Below, one piece after another: positions 14,801 to 28,786 of a stretch of 64,000 bases of DNA. How positions within the stretch are numbered: the stretch's first letter is position 1; every line of letters begins with the position of its first letter. The stretch spans positions 62,001 to 126,000 of the forward strand of contig RCAB01000101.1 in the NCBI GenBank assembly GCA_003640385.1, written 5' to 3'. Position numbers and translations under genes: made by a program. This DNA comes from Setaria digitata. Lineage: Eukaryota; Nematoda; Chromadorea; Rhabditida; Setariidae. Under the pieces are notes generated by a model that had not been told where the DNA came from, ran no database searches, and saw only the letters and a program-made list of their open reading frames with translations.

Positions 14801-17113
14801 AGATATTTGCTGATAAATGGGAAGATAATGAAATGGGCTGAGACGAAGGTAACTTGAGCTATGATCCACGTCATATCGGTAAGTTTTTCAAATTTTCCAA
14901 AAATCTGAATTGAAAAAATATTCTGCAATTATCTGCTGCATGGTGAAGCTTCAACAATCAAGAAGTTGAGCTTATAAGAATTTTTGGAATTTCTTCATCA
15001 AAATTTCAGAAGTTATTTGTCCAAAAATTTTGCAGTGAATATTTATGCTTGATAAAATGCTGTTTTAGAAAGAAGAGATGACTGATGAAGGGATTAAGAT
15101 GATAAAAGTTTGAAGTGCTTAAAATGATAAACGTTAAATGGTTACGATAATTTTTTCGTCAGAAACCTGACACTGATAAGATTAAATTAAAAAAAAAAAA
15201 ACAGTTAATTTTGCATCTGTTCTCTTTCTTTTTTCTTTTTGTCCTATTCCATTCACTGTGATTTTTTGAAATTTCTGAAAGAAAAAAATTTTAGAACATT
15301 TTGTTCTATTTTGATTTGGATTAGATTAACGGGTCATCTTGCATATCTCAAATTTGCACTGCTAGCGCTTCATCTCCGGTCAGTGTGACATATATTTCTG
15401 GCTTACCGCGGATATGCGGGGTTTTAGAAAAATTATTCTGCTAATTAAAATAATTTCGCCCTGTTTCTAAAATTGACGAAAAACTACGCATTTTTGTTGT
15501 CATTAAAATTGTTAATTTCTTTTGATATAGCTTTTCCGCAATTAATTTGGAAAAAAAAAAAAGAAATTAGTATTATAAGGAGCAATTAGCTTAGCTATGG
15601 CATTGTTTGGATAAATAACATTTATTAGACATATAATTTTATGATAATTTTCAGTGATACTAACTGATAATTCAATCAGTTGCAATTATAAGAATGTTTA
15701 ATAGTAGCGGAAGAATATTACAATTCAAATAAAGCAAATGAAATAGTAAAATTGGTCGATTCAAAATGTATCTGAAACTATCTAACATCAAATTTACCCA
15801 TGGGAAAATATTTACAGAACTTTTCAATCTGCACAGATATGTCCCATCGAATTTCATTTTCTCTCTTCCTATTTATTTTTATTTCTTAAAACTTTAGCCG
15901 AAATAATTCTACCTCAGTCAAATTCCATTCTCTCTCTCCCTCTCTCTTGCTGTCTGAGATTCTGCCGAGGATTCAAAATATTTTCCAAGATTTGACAAAT
16001 TTATCTGATAACTTAAATACAGGAATGCATTTGTTTCTCTTAAGCTACTAGAAAGATGAAAAGCTTCTTCTCTTCATGCTTTTTCCGCTTTTTTTTTTGC
16101 TAACAATGATTGACTAACTCTGGTAAAAAAAAAAAAAAAAAAAAAATTGCAGAAACGATTTTGAAATGTTCGAAAAAGCATAAGTCATAATATTTTAGGA
16201 CAAATTTGCTAATTAAATTTCGAATTTCAATATTTTCCCAATAAAAGCACATTAATTATAAAAATAAAAGAAAAATATGCGCATATTGTCTATTTTCTTC
16301 ATTTACGAAAATATTTTCATTCCATAAATTTGAAGAAATTTGCCGAAAACAAAATCTTTCCGAAAATTTTTTCTACTTGAATTAAAAAAAAAGAGATTTA
16401 AAAAAAAAAAACGAAATAAAATTTCTGCTAACCTCCAGCAAGGATATACCCTTTTGCTCTTTTTTAAATACGGTCAATAAAATATAAATCATCTTGTATT
16501 TTTTTTTTTTTTTGTTTTTAAATATTTAGTTGAAATTTAAAAAATTTTCAAACTGTTCAAAAATCATCAATCATCTTCTTCAGCTTTTTTTTTTCTTCTA
16601 TTTCTAGAAAATCCACCCATGCATATATTACTTAGACTAGTCTTTTACGCAATACTATCCAAGCTTAATTGTAAAAAAAAAAGAAAAAAAGAGAAAAAAG
16701 TTTTTGTATTCTAAACATTTCAATGACATCTGTTACTTTTACTTCACTGAATGTAAGCATCACTGCTAATTTAACCATAAATTGCTTGTTAAATTTAATT
16801 GGAAACTTTTTTTTTCGTCATATTTAAAATGGTCAGAAATCATTAATTCTGATTTTTTATAAATATTTGCTAAATAGATCATACGTAATGTATTATGCTG
16901 ATATAGCGCATAGCAAATATTATACGACGATCTTACCTGTCTCAAGTTATTAATTAACACACCCACACTTAAATGGTATCGAAAATTCAGGTAGTTCTTT
17001 CGAATACTGGCTTAGGCCAAAATTTATGACCTTCTTGAGATTTCAAACAAGTCTGAAAAGTTGTTTGGGATCGCAAGTAAAGCAAGAAAATATTTCATAT
17101 ACATACATACATA

Positions 17114-17160
17114 TTTTTGAGTTAATTTATATATATATATATATAAATTTACTCAAAAAA
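17114..17160. repeat. AT-rich inverted repeat (hairpin)
   Basis: The left arm begins TTTTTGAGTTAATTTATATA. The right arm is its reverse complement with one mismatch, and they meet at a short TA repeat. Single-stranded DNA or RNA would fold into a nearly perfect hairpin. No function can be assigned. Confidence 0.85.
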
Positions 17161-17573
17161 AGAAGTCATAAAAACGACAATGAAATTTGAAATTTAATAG
17201 ATTGTCAATTTAGTGGCTCATTTCTGTTTAAAACATTTGGCAATATTATATTTCAAGCAAGCATTGAAAAGATTGATATCTGTCAAATAAAATGTTTAAA
17301 AGTCGAAAATTTAAAAAAATTTTTTTTTCAAATATTTAAAAACTGAAAAAATTTCACAAATTGACAGAATAGGATTCTTACCGATTTACAAGATTTTCGC
17401 CCCTCAATTCCAAAAATTTTCTTGTTTTCAATAGCATATTTATATGCAAGGAAGCGAAGGCGAGAGACAGAAATATGGAAAACAAAAAGGAAAATTTGTA
17501 TAAATTTTTAAAAAAATTGAAGAAAAAAAAAAGAGAGGAAGGAAGAGGAAACAGAATGGAAAAAATTGCATAC

Positions 17574-17844
17574 AGTGATTATTATTTATTTGTTTGCTTT
17601 TAATTTTAGCAAAATTCGTTAAATTTCTGAGAATTTTTTTTTTTTTACAAAAAAAAAGTAGAAAAAAAATGTTATAAAAAATTTATTTTTGAAACTTTTT
17701 TGTTTAATTTTTTTTTAAAAATTTTTTTTCTTCAATTTCTATTTCCGCTCTTTGCTTCTCCAATGATCAAAAATTTCCTTCCGGCTTTTTTTGTAACATA
17801 GTGCTTCCATTTGTATATAAGCAAACAAATAAATAATAATCACT
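17574..17844. repeat. 271-bp element bounded by perfect 26-bp inverted repeats
   Basis: The arms at 17574-17599 and 17819-17844 are perfect reverse complements, beginning AGTGATTATTATTTATTTG at the left. The 219-bp interior is T/A-rich with no open frame. Size, terminal repeats and lack of coding resemble a MITE-like non-autonomous DNA transposon. I see no clear target-site duplication: flanks are ...GCATAC on the left and TTAAATA... on the right. A chance fold-back in low-complexity DNA is possible, but 26 perfect bases containing G and C make it less likely. Confidence 0.55.
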
Positions 17845-18547
17845 TAAATATATATATATATATTTTTTTTAAGGAATCAAATTTTCTTTTAAATATTTTT
17901 TATAAAGTATAAATATGTATGTACGCATAAATGCACATTCACGCAGGACACAGATATGTTTTCAAAAAAAAAAAAAAACAATTATGTCAACTGTTTGGAT
18001 TTATTCATCCGCTTTTTTTCCGCTCACTATTTTTGCTTCTTATCAACTTGAGAATCAATTTCAGTCTAATTAGTTGAATTTCAATTAAACAGATGAAAGT
18101 TTGTATTAAAATGGGTGTATTAAAGCAGCGGATGGTATAGCCTAAAGGGATTTGGTTAACATTGCTTTGAAATTGTTCTCAGATTAAAATATTTTACGAA
18201 GCGGCTGATAGATAAAAAAGAAAAAGACGAAAAAATAAATGACTGAAATTTAATTTAAATTATTTATTATTGTAAAAAAAAAAAAAAAAAAAAAAAAACG
18301 AATTTTCCACTGCTCAAAATTTTGCATCATCAATTTCAAATATGAAATTCTAAAAATCTACTCAAAATATTTGATAAAAATCTATTTTAGAATATTTAAG
18401 CAAAATTTTTGCTCTAAAAGTACTAAAATCACTAAGTTGCAAGTTGACTTAATTTTAACGAAGTCAATTTTATCCGTAAATTCTATTCACTTCTTAAAAC
18501 CCAAAAAAAGAAAAATAACATGTTCAAATCTTCCTAATCATAATCTT

Positions 18548-18644
18548 ATAATAATAATAATAATAATAATCATAATAATAATAATAATAATGATAATAAT
18601 AATATAATGATAATAATAATAATAATGATAATAATAATAATAAT
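18548..18644. repeat. (AAT)n microsatellite
   Basis: AAT/TAA trinucleotide run of about 97 bp with scattered C and G interruptions. Confidence 0.95.
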
Positions 18645-21600
18645 GTGATCGCAAGGACAATCCTACTGGGAATTATTATTTTGGAAAAGAAAACAACTCA
18701 AACAAATCGTTCATCCTTGGCTTCATCCCATCCAAAGCAGTGAGTTTTCAAAATTTAACGCCAACGAAATTTTCAATTGGCTAGCTAATTGCACTATTTT
18801 ATTTTTCTATTTTATAATAATATTAGTATTTAGTAATAACAATAAATAACAAGGAAATAATCTTTACTTCTTATTTCAGCACAGTTATCCACTTAAACAT
18901 CTGCTTTCATTAATTTCCAAATTGCAAAATGCCCACCCGTCCATGGAATTTCTTAGTTTTAACTAAATAAATTTCCATTGAAAGTGAATAAAATGAATGA
19001 ATTTTTCATTGTAAACGATGTAAAATGTCGATGCAGTCTTATTCTAACATCATTTCTTATTGTAACTGTTTGTTTAATTCTAAATTTTTGGTCAGAGATC
19101 TATTGCTTTTAATATTTTCAATATTCGTTTATTAACATGCAAGACGAAAAAAAAAAAAATAAGACAATTGAAAAAGTTTTTTTTTTTATTAAATATATTA
19201 AACTGGAATTTAAAAAAAGTTCATTTGTCCAAAAAACTTTTTTCATTTTTGTTATGTCTAATCTTTCTGTTGCTACGCAAAAGTTTTAAAGAATTATCCA
19301 AAAAAAAAAAAAAGTGTAATTTCCCTTTTTCCGTGCATGTAATATTTTCAAATAAAGCGAGAAAAAAGGAATTATAACAAAAACGCTTATAAATTAGTCA
19401 AATATTTGTTAAATGTAGTTTAGTTTAAATCGGTTCTCAAAAAAATGCCTTCTTTCAAAAATTCCCCTTTTTTTTTTTTCACAGCAATAATTAAACCATT
19501 ATAGGCATTTTTGTCCCATAGGCTGCTTCCGCTTTCACTCTGGCAAGTAATATTAACGTGAATTTAAGTTAGCTTAGTTTTTTGAAAATTCAAATTGTTT
19601 AAGAAATTGAAAAATTTAGGAATTTACCTCTGCAAAAAAAAAAAAAAAAATTTTATTCCCAAAGATTTATTTTCCAGAAACTACTGGAAAAACTGAACGA
19701 TAGGATATCGTATGAAGATAATTTTTTACGTCATCATTCAGTACACATGAAGGAAAATATGCTGGCTCTTTTTGCACTCGAAATTCACTTATTCAAGCAA
19801 AACGCATCGAATCTTTTTCTCGAACACATTTCAAATTTACATTCAGTGCCTATCTAAACTGAAAAATTATATGCATAAGGATTTTAGTTGCAAGAACAAA
19901 AAATATTTTGACAAGAATCAAATAAATTTTTAATTCATCATGTAAAATTTAGCCTTCTAATAAATATTTTGATGAGATATTTAAGTCGCACTTTTTTCTT
20001 TTTTTTTTTTTTTTTTTTAAATTCTCAGTGGCAGTCATTGCACTTTCTGTTCTAGCAAAGTTACTGTTTAAAAGTAACCATCTTCCGCCTAATTTTACCG
20101 CTCTAACAAGTTATACTGTAGAGCGTTACTGTACAATAATAGTATTTGCCTTTCCGCGTTTTTACGATTAAATAAATTACTTTTTTCAAAAAAAAAAAAA
20201 ATTATTCACTTATTCTTACTGTTAACATTCAACGATTAGTTGAAATTAATGTGCTCGAAAGAAGTGCATCAAAACTAAACAATTGCGAGAAAAATGAAGA
20301 AAGAAAATGTTTGTTTACTGCGAAGAAAGTCTGAAATAAAAAGGGAAGAAGTATTTTATCCAAAATATGTTGCACTTTAATATTTTCTCTCTTTTACCAA
20401 TTTTTTATCTATCTTTGAGTTACAATCTAATATTTTCCAATTTCTTTTAATTTCTGTCTCGCAAATATCATCCTCAAATATTATTACTCCTTTCACTCCG
20501 GTTTCATTCATTCAATCCTTTACTAATTTACAAATGATCTATTAATTTAATTTAATTTCCACTACTGAATATGGGATTTTTTATTTTTCATCACCTATCT
20601 TATTTTACATCTCATTTCTTCTAAGCTTTTTTTTTTTTTTTTTTAGGAATTATTTTCAATTATAAATTCCATGCATTTACGAATGATAAGCTTCGAACTA
20701 CAAGCAATCCAGTAAAAATTTTTTCTCCTATCCACAATCATTTTACACCTTTTTTCGGCTTCTAATTTTTTGTCCACAAGGAAGTAATTTTCAATAATTC
20801 AAATATATATTTCTTTGATGACTTGTTTTTTTTTTTGTATAAGTGAAAGAAGAAATAAAAGTAATTGTAAAGTATTTAGGTATCTTTATATGAATTCAGA
20901 TCAAATCACGTTGAGCCGGATCTGATGTGAATCTAAGCTGGCTAGCATTAAAGCAAGCGAACAATACTTGATTTATTTGTTATCTTCTATTACTTGCTAA
21001 CAACAAATTAGTTTTGGTGATTTCGCAGATTTTAGCACGCCCAAAATTGAATTTCGAAATTATAAATTTGGCAGGAGAAATCTAAGATTCAGTTAGGTTG
21101 ACCCAATTTTTTTTTTTTTTTTTTATTTCCCTCGGGAAGCGAAGTGAATGAAGTAAGGGAGCTCAACATTTAATTAAATTGATCTTTTTGTTTTTGAAAG
21201 AAATGGAAAGAGAAAAAACAATGATAATTCATTTCGTATTAACTGAGGGGAATTAGGCTCTATAGTTTCCAGCTATAATGATATTGCTGAATCGCAATAA
21301 TGATGTGATAACGATGATATTTTCATTTGTCAGTGTTTTCGTTTGTTTCTATTTGTTCTAAGGCAAATTATTACTATTTATATTTCCATGAGTTCCATGC
21401 CTTTCTTTTTTTCTGCTTTAATTTTAAAAATTATAATTTTTCAATCATATTTGAGCCTATAAATAAATTATAAAGAAAAATCTATTTTATAAGGATACAA
21501 AAGTTTCATTGTTTCCTTCTTCCTGCTAAAAATAGCTTTTCTTTAATTCTTATATTTCACTTTAATTTGAAGTATGGATGAATTTAATTTTCGCTTAGTG

Positions 21601-22910
21601 CAAAAAATCTGATCAAAAACTATGATTTGACCTTAAAAATAAGAAATATAATCTTTGCATTTAATAAAAAAAAAAAAAAAAGCAAATTGGTTAGCTAAAT
21701 GAATATTTTTTAAAGTGAATTGGTTACAAATTAATGTGTCACATATTTTCATTATCATGAAAAATTATTATTTCATCAACTAAAATCTTTTCATTCAGTG
21801 CATTTTCATTTTAGCTCTATTTTTAGAGCAAATCGAGTGCTTTTTAGTTCGCGCAATCATTTTGTTGATAAAAAAAAGTTTCCGTTGTTTTAATCGCATT
21901 TTAATTCAAATAAATTACAAATTTGAGGAACATCATTTTTTTTTTTCGAAAAATTATTTATCGCAGTTAGAGATTATTTAGGCTAATAAGAGTTTAAGAA
22001 TAATGCCTACTAACAAGTTCCTTTCTTGGATGAAGATTCAACCCTTTCTTTTCCTTATCGACCATTTATTATCCATAGCGATCATTTTAAAATTTAAAAT
22101 TTCTCACTTCCTTTGATGTCAAGTAATAATGATAATGAGAATTACTAGGAACTCGAAATCGATGTGATGCATTCAAATGACTATTTTAGTCTATTTGTGG
22201 TTAGTAAAGGGAATAGAGAACGAAGAGAAATCCTCGAAATAGTTTAGTTTATTAATGAGCTAGCTGAAAAGTCTCAATTAATTAAATGATTTAGCAAAAA
22301 TTCAATTCTTAAATGAATATCTCCGATGCTTCTCATTTCAAATTCTGAATGTATACGTACGTATTTTGCTTGTAAAATTTTTTTATATTAATATTTCGTG
22401 TTTTCATGTAAGCGTAGCACTTTAATGGTATTATTTTCTGAGATCCTTTCTAGCATGTTCGTGTAACTGAAGTTGGCGTGTATCGGTTCCGAATACGTAA
22501 GATTATTTACTGCACATTACAACTCATTTATACACATTCTTAACATAATATCAAAAATATGAAATTAATTTTTATCAGAAAACATATTGTTGAAAAAAAC
22601 TTTGTTAAAGATGCTTTTGTTTACAACGAAATTTCGAAATTTCGAATGGTTTGCAGCAAATTAGGCTAAACTATTTTTAAATCAACCAAATTTAAAGAAA
22701 CAAAAAAAGAATTAATAGCTTTGACACGTCATTAATTACTGATTTCATTTAAGATAAAAATTAATTACATATCAATGGCGAACAAATCTTTTCGGCGTTT
22801 GTTACAATCCATTTAATTTTAATCTAACAAAATAACAATCAATTTAAAGTTCATATTTTGCTAATTAGACTAATTACCGAGGAAAATGCTTCCTAAATAT
22901 TTCTTTTCTT

Positions 22911-22967
22911 TTTGCAGGATGCAGGAAAACAGAAAAAAACTAGAACGATTGAAATAGAAAGAAAAGA
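22911..22967 (+). promoter_or_regulatory. 5' splice-leader-type acceptor and 12-codon uORF before the GPCR
   Basis: A TTTTTGCAG acceptor ends at 22917, 50 nt before the GPCR start. An upstream ATG at 22919 opens 12 codons and stops at TAG 22955-22957, before the main ATG. If the transcript is trans-spliced or cis-spliced here, this uORF would lie in the mature leader and could reduce translation of the receptor. Confidence 0.45.
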
Positions 22968-25900
22968 ATGGCAGTACTTGAAAATAACATTTCATTAACA
23001 ATTTATAACAACGGTAGTGCAGCATATTGCTTGGATCGTATCTTTACGGATGATCAGGTGGATTACCGCTTATTTGGCAATTTACCTATTTCGATATTCG
23101 GCATTTTAATTAATTTAATTAATATAATTATATTTTCACATGCTGATATGCGTCGAAGTTTGGTAAATCTATTTCTGCTTGCAATTAGCATTACTGATTT
23201 ATTATTACTGATTTTCAATTTTTTCTTCCTTCTATTTCCTGTAATTGCACTGTTTTCAAATTCCTTCACATTACAAAATATTTATCCTGTAGTACTCAGG
23301 TTTGTTTTTTTTTTTCTTTGTCTGAAATTTTAAAGTCCAATTAATCTTTGAAGGAAGATATCAGTAGGATTCGATATTATTGACAGATAAAGTGATTTAA
23401 AAAAAAAAGTGGTAAAAAGTGATAATATAAAGCGTAACTGTAATCATCGACTGATAAACACATCATATTTAAAATAAATAAAATGTGCTACTATTGGGAA
23501 ATGATACTGCTTAAAATTTTCAAAAAGCCTTAATGAAATTTAATCTATTGTTTTTATTTTAAAAGATTTCAAAAAAATTTTGATAAATTTCGAAACTTAT
23601 TTTGCTATGCTGAAAGGTTTTGAAAATTTCTGACAGAATTTAAAATTTATTTTACTACACTGAAAGAATTATTTTTATATGCGCGAATATGATTTTTCAT
23701 TTTGAAAAATTAAAAATAACAAATCATTTAATTTCTAACTCTTTTCTTCTAACAATATTCTTGGTACTGAATTTGACATAAATACTTCATGATTTTTTAA
23801 CTTAAATAATTTATCGCTTTCCTGAGAAATGCTCCTAAAATTTATATAGATTTATTATATATATATATAAGAATTTACAGTAAAATTATTATGTATATAT
23901 AATAATTTTATATATATATGTATATATTTGCTTAAATCAGAAAGGTAAGATTGAAGTTTGTGAATGCTGTTTGCCTCACTTTTAAATTATCTTTGAATAA
24001 ATAACTCAGAGCAAGTTAATCAAGGCTAAATTTTAATAACAATTTTTTTTATTGTAAAAATTTGCAACACAGTTTTTCCACATTAGCTCTCAGGACGGAT
24101 GTCGTACCTTTTCAGATTGGAATTTCGCATCAGTAGGTTGTATTGAAGACTGAATGATTAATAAAACTTAATGAAATTTTGATGAATTTTCAGGAAAATC
24201 TTCTCTGAAGTACTTCCTCATTCTTTTTCTTTCTTTTTTTTTTTTTTTGGCTCTCTCAATCAAAGTCCATTCGAGAGAAATGTCTTAAAGAAGTATTGTC
24301 AAGAATGACATTTGCTGTATTCTTTGAAAGCATCTTTCATAGATCAGTTAACTCATTAAGATAATGAAACTTTTCTTAAACTACGTGTTAATGAAGAGAG
24401 AAACAATGAATTTTGTTAAATTTACCGAACCTACTTTTTGTGGCAGATGTGTTGATATTTCTGTTAAGAATGCAAATGATTTGAAATGACTTAATTGACT
24501 AAAAAAAAAAAAAAAAAAAAAAAAAGAAAAGAAAATAATAATTGAACATTTATGCTTACTTAGAAAGATAAAAACTCTAACAAGCTTCTAGTCAGAGAAA
24601 GGCGATTAAATCTGTGGCTAAAAATAATATAACATTTTATTTTATTCTTGATCTTTTAAAGATGGCTTTCATTGAATTATGAATATAAGATAAAATGAGA
24701 AAATATTGGAAATGAAATTTTTTTTTAAAAAATTTGACCAGGACTGGAATTAAATTTAAATTTAGCTAAATATTTATTTATGATTTAGTGGGGAGCAAGA
24801 TTTGAAGCAATTTCTTTCCTTTTTCCTTGTTTGCATATTTTGCAACGAAATACTTGCAAAATTTATTATTTAAGTTCTATCCTAATTTATATCAATTAAA
24901 TGATAAAGTCATAACAATAACAATGATAAGGACACCACGAATTTCAGGTTTAGCTATCCATTGGCTAGGATAGCACAAACGTGTGGCGTCTACCTGACGT
25001 TATTCGTCTCGGTACATCGTTATCTTGGTGTTTGTCATCCATTTCGAGCTAAACGATGGATCACGGGGTCTGATTCCAATTTCATCGCTACTTTTTTTTT
25101 TTTTTTTTTTTTTTTTACGGAAGCTCAAATTGAAAAAAGTATAATTAATATTATTAGACATATCATTCATTCATTTAATTGATTAAATATTTAAATTTTT
25201 TCTAAAATACTTTGCTCTACGCTTATTTTAAATTTTCGTTCTACTTAATCATTTTTCTTTTTGCTTTTTGTTGAAGAAAAAAAAATAAAAAATAAAAAGT
25301 TGGCGCTTCTTAATGAACATTTCTATAAGATGAAAATTTAAATTTACTATTAATTAAACATTTTCTATTTCAAAATTTTCATACACTAAATGTTTAATAT
25401 CGACAGTTCGAAAAAAAACAATAACACATTCACACAATAATTAATCACTGAATATGCTACTGTTCATTAATATTTATTTTTAAATATGTATTTTAGTAAA
25501 TGAAAATTACCTTTATCATTCACTTGATAATTTATCCTGAAGTGTTTATTTCTGTTTGGTGTTGAATTCAGTTTAGATGTGAACAATGCTAGTTGCAAAT
25601 ATTATTATTATTTTTTTTCATTTATATTTATATGACTAATTTTGTTAAGTGGTACAATGATGTGATATGATAGTAATGCTTGGAAAGAAAGGAGACAAGA
25701 AAAAGAGATATTGAAAACTAAATGAGTTAAAACAAACTGCTAACTTTAAATTTTATCATGATAGCAAAGACGAATGAAAAAAAAAATTGAAATATAGCAT
25801 GGAAAAAATTTAAATCATATAAAAATGACATATAAAATCAGAAATTGGATGGACACATCACAGACAACAAGGGGAAAAAAAATTAATTATTTCTTTGAAA

Positions 25901-28737
25901 TCATAGAGAATGTGAGGTTTTGGCATTTCACACATAGTCTTAAGGGTAATTGTACAGAAGAAGGAAACTTGAAAGGATTGAGAGAAATTAAATTAAAAAT
26001 TAAAGGGTGATAATTTAGAGAAATCTAATATTTAATAGAATACTTGGGAAATAAAACTCACTAATACGATGAAATAAGTGAAATTTCTCCCTCTTATGTC
26101 CTCTTTCCCTTGTAGCATATCAATTATTTTTGATGCTAACATAATAATTATTGATAAGATACTCGATTCTGCAAACATCTAGCCATGATAATTTGATCAC
26201 TCTAATCACTGGTAATTAGGGACTAAAATAATTGAGTTAATTGAGTTTCTAATCACGATAATTCAATTAAACGACCATACATTTCAATTCAAACTTTCAG
26301 GAAGCCTGTGAAATATGTGATTTTTGGTTCAGTTGTGTTTTCATTTGTCATCAATGCAACCACTTGGCTTGAGCTTACTGTCGTTCCATGTTATAGTATT
26401 CAGTTTCGTCGTTTGTCAAGGTAAGCAAATTCTTTGAAGATTGTTTCGGTCCAATTTTCATACTGTAAAATTCATTAAACTAGAAATGAATCGTCTGCTC
26501 GAAGCATTTCAGACTAAATGATCAAATTTTTTGGAGCAAAAAAAACCAAATGAGAGAGATTTTTTTTTTGACACTTAGGAATATGTGAACCGATTAGATA
26601 CAAAATTCAATCATTAATTGTATAATTAACTATTCAGTTGCTAATCATATGGTAACTATTCAGCTGTTAATTACATGATAATTATTCATTTACAGTTAAG
26701 TAAATTGAATGATCATTTGCATGATCACCTTCTACAGAAACTAAAAATTAACAAATGAATTCAATTTCATAGGCATATTCAACTTACCGAACTGCAAATG
26801 AATTACACGTATGGAGTTGTTATGAAAGTGATCACGTACACGTTAGTGATGTTTGTCGTTCCGTTTCTCACGCTAATTATCGTCAATTCACGCATGATTC
26901 TCGCACTTAAACGCAGTTCAAATATGAGAGCATTACATACCAGTCGGAAGTCACTTCTGTCGAAGCGGAACAGCAGGTTGTCATTCTTCATTCCTCTTCC
27001 GGAATCTGATGCATCTTTACGAAGAATATTCACGAATTTGTTTGCGCATTTTGACCTTCATTTTCTAGCATAATTTTTGCAAATGCGCTTCTAACTCTGT
27101 CAAGTTCAAGTTAATGATGTATGTCATGTTTTTAAGCAAAATTACAATTTCATAATTAATGACAAAATTTTGAAATGTGCAAATTTTATGTACAGCAAGC
27201 TAATTTCAGTCAAAAAAATAATCAAAATGAGGTGGCACTAATACTAAACTCATCATCATATACGACAACTAATGTACAGTTTCCTTCAACAAATTTCACC
27301 AAGTAAGTGCGTCCATTGTTCAACTTTTTCACCGTTTCTTTTAATCTAAAAATGGATTTAGTTTTACTAAGTGAGTGAAAATAATTTCAAATATCAGTCG
27401 AAAAGAAAAAAAAAAAAAAAAAGAGAGAAAATTCACTAAATTTCTTCTATAATATGAATGGTACTTACAGTTTTCGTCCAATAGCAACAAGGATGGCTAA
27501 GCCAATGACAAACTTTCATTCATCAGCTCGCGACAGTTCTGTGACACTAATGCTTCTGGCTATTGTAGCTATGTTTCTTACCTGCAACGGTTCACTCATT
27601 TCATTTCTTTTTTTTTTTTTTCTCCTACTTAAAATGGAATTAGAAAAAAAAGAAGTGTATTTTAAAGTTTTCGAGCATATGACTAGCTATTTAATTATTC
27701 TATAAAATTAAAACTAGCATCGAATCTTTAGCTAAACTATTTCACTATTACTTATTGAGAGCGAATTAATTTGCCATATCTATTCATTATTTTTTTCTTT
27801 TAAATTTTAATCATTTTTAAGAAATGATTAGATAATAAATGGCAAAATGAATTAGCAGATCTATGAGAGAATAAGAGCTTTGAAAACTTTTTCATGCTTC
27901 CGTGAAAATTAACGAAACAATCATTTGCTACTAACTAAATTGTATAGATCATGAAAATTTTTTTCAGGCTTAGCTTTTTGCAATAACATCATCGAAATTT
28001 TGATATTTGTGGATAAGATCGATAGTAGCGAGAAAGAAAGCGCATTTGAGCGAAGTGTCGAGATTGCTAATATTTTAGTCTCGTTGAACTCATCCACATC
28101 CATCTTTATCTATCTCATCTTCAGTTCAAAATATCGCCATATTGTGAAAGAATATCTTGGTCTAAAAAATGCTCATAAAGTAAGCAGTAAGCATTTTTAA
28201 TTTTGACCCTTTTGATAAGAAAGGAGGGAGTAGGGAGAGGAAGGGAAGGGTGGAGAAAAGAGGAAGTCGGTGTTGATAACATTATCAAATAAATATGCCA
28301 TATCGAATGTGATATTTTTCGTAATTCAGTGCTTTCAAATTTTATCATTTTGATAAGATTTTGCACATTTGAGGGTGAGATCATTTTTAACAGTTCATGA
28401 TGATAAAGAAATCATGAATTTCACATTAGATGATGATAAGAGAAGAGCGAATTGCGATTCAGCAGCAGTGATCAAGTTGCTTATCAGAAATTTGGTTTTT
28501 GAGCCAGTTCTCTTGTTGGGAGAAAAGAAGCCCGATGTGAAAGGGCCAATCATTCAAACTCAAAAGTTTCAGGCTTATGAAGGGGCGCTAACAGCAGCAG
28601 CAGTAGCAGTGCGGCATACATTCGAGTATCCATTCTTTACTCGAGATGAGATACCTCCCAGCGGATGCTTGCCAACTTCAACTAGATTCCGTTTACCTAC
28701 CGGATTACGATTTACGGCTTCCGCGCAGCAACACTGA
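22968..28737 (+). CDS. FMRFamide-type neuropeptide G-protein-coupled receptor, 8 exons
   Basis: Class A seven-helix receptor, probably for an RFamide neuropeptide, at the neuronal or muscle plasma membrane. Exons: 22968-23299, 24948-25067, 26301-26420, 26773-26976, 27210-27302, 27471-27589, 27968-28179, 28573-28737; all phases agree, giving 454 residues. Helices fall near residues 38-57, 66-92, 115-137, 155-175, 205-229, 314-336 and 360-382. Visible marks are LAISITD in helix 2, VHRYLGVCHPF after helix 3 (HRY replacing DRY), Pro221 in helix 5, FLTCNGLAFCNN in helix 6 and LNSSTSIFIYLIF in helix 7. The helix 6 and 7 patterns match the FMRFamide/myosuppressin receptor family (nematode FRPR/DMSR) as I know it. 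The third intracellular loop is long and Ser/Asn-rich. Two donors (GTCTGA, GTTCAC) are weak but are the only in-phase choices. The last exon is the least certain, because 28200 would also give a stop by read-through. The ligand cannot be told from sequence. Confidence 0.85.
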
Positions 28738-28780
28738 AAGATATTATACTACCTGGACCAGGTACTTCATCCAATATTTC

Positions 28781-28786
28781 AATAAA
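28781..28786 (+). terminator. Candidate polyadenylation signal of the GPCR gene
   Basis: AATAAA lies 44 nt after the predicted GPCR stop, which supports the gene ending here and use of the distal last exon. Confidence 0.5.

Larger units (their letters stand above)
1..22917. other. Gene-poor AT-rich intergenic region
   Basis: No gene can be supported over almost 23 kb. The open frames here are short, lack matching splice partners, or are made of poly-Phe/poly-Lys from T and A runs. The longest, about 126 codons at 5624-6004, starts at a non-ATG codon and resembles no family I know. What is visible is microsatellites, homopolymer tracts, a hairpin at 17.1 kb, an inverted-repeat element at 17.6 kb, and two GC-richer coding-like islands (1577-1698 and 14160-14394). 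Unseen 5' non-coding exons or distal regulatory DNA of the downstream GPCR gene are possible. Confidence 0.6.

Noticed and set aside
23063..23269. Minus-strand frame opposite GPCR exon 1
   Set aside because: Antisense shadow of a clear transmembrane coding exon.
23882..23909. AT palindrome in GPCR intron 1
   Set aside because: Perfect 11-bp arms, but made only of A and T in a TA-rich stretch, so likely simple-sequence noise.
25825..26010. 61-codon frame inside GPCR intron 2
   Set aside because: It lies between two exons that join in phase without it, and its composition is Lys/Asn/Ile-rich like the surrounding intron.
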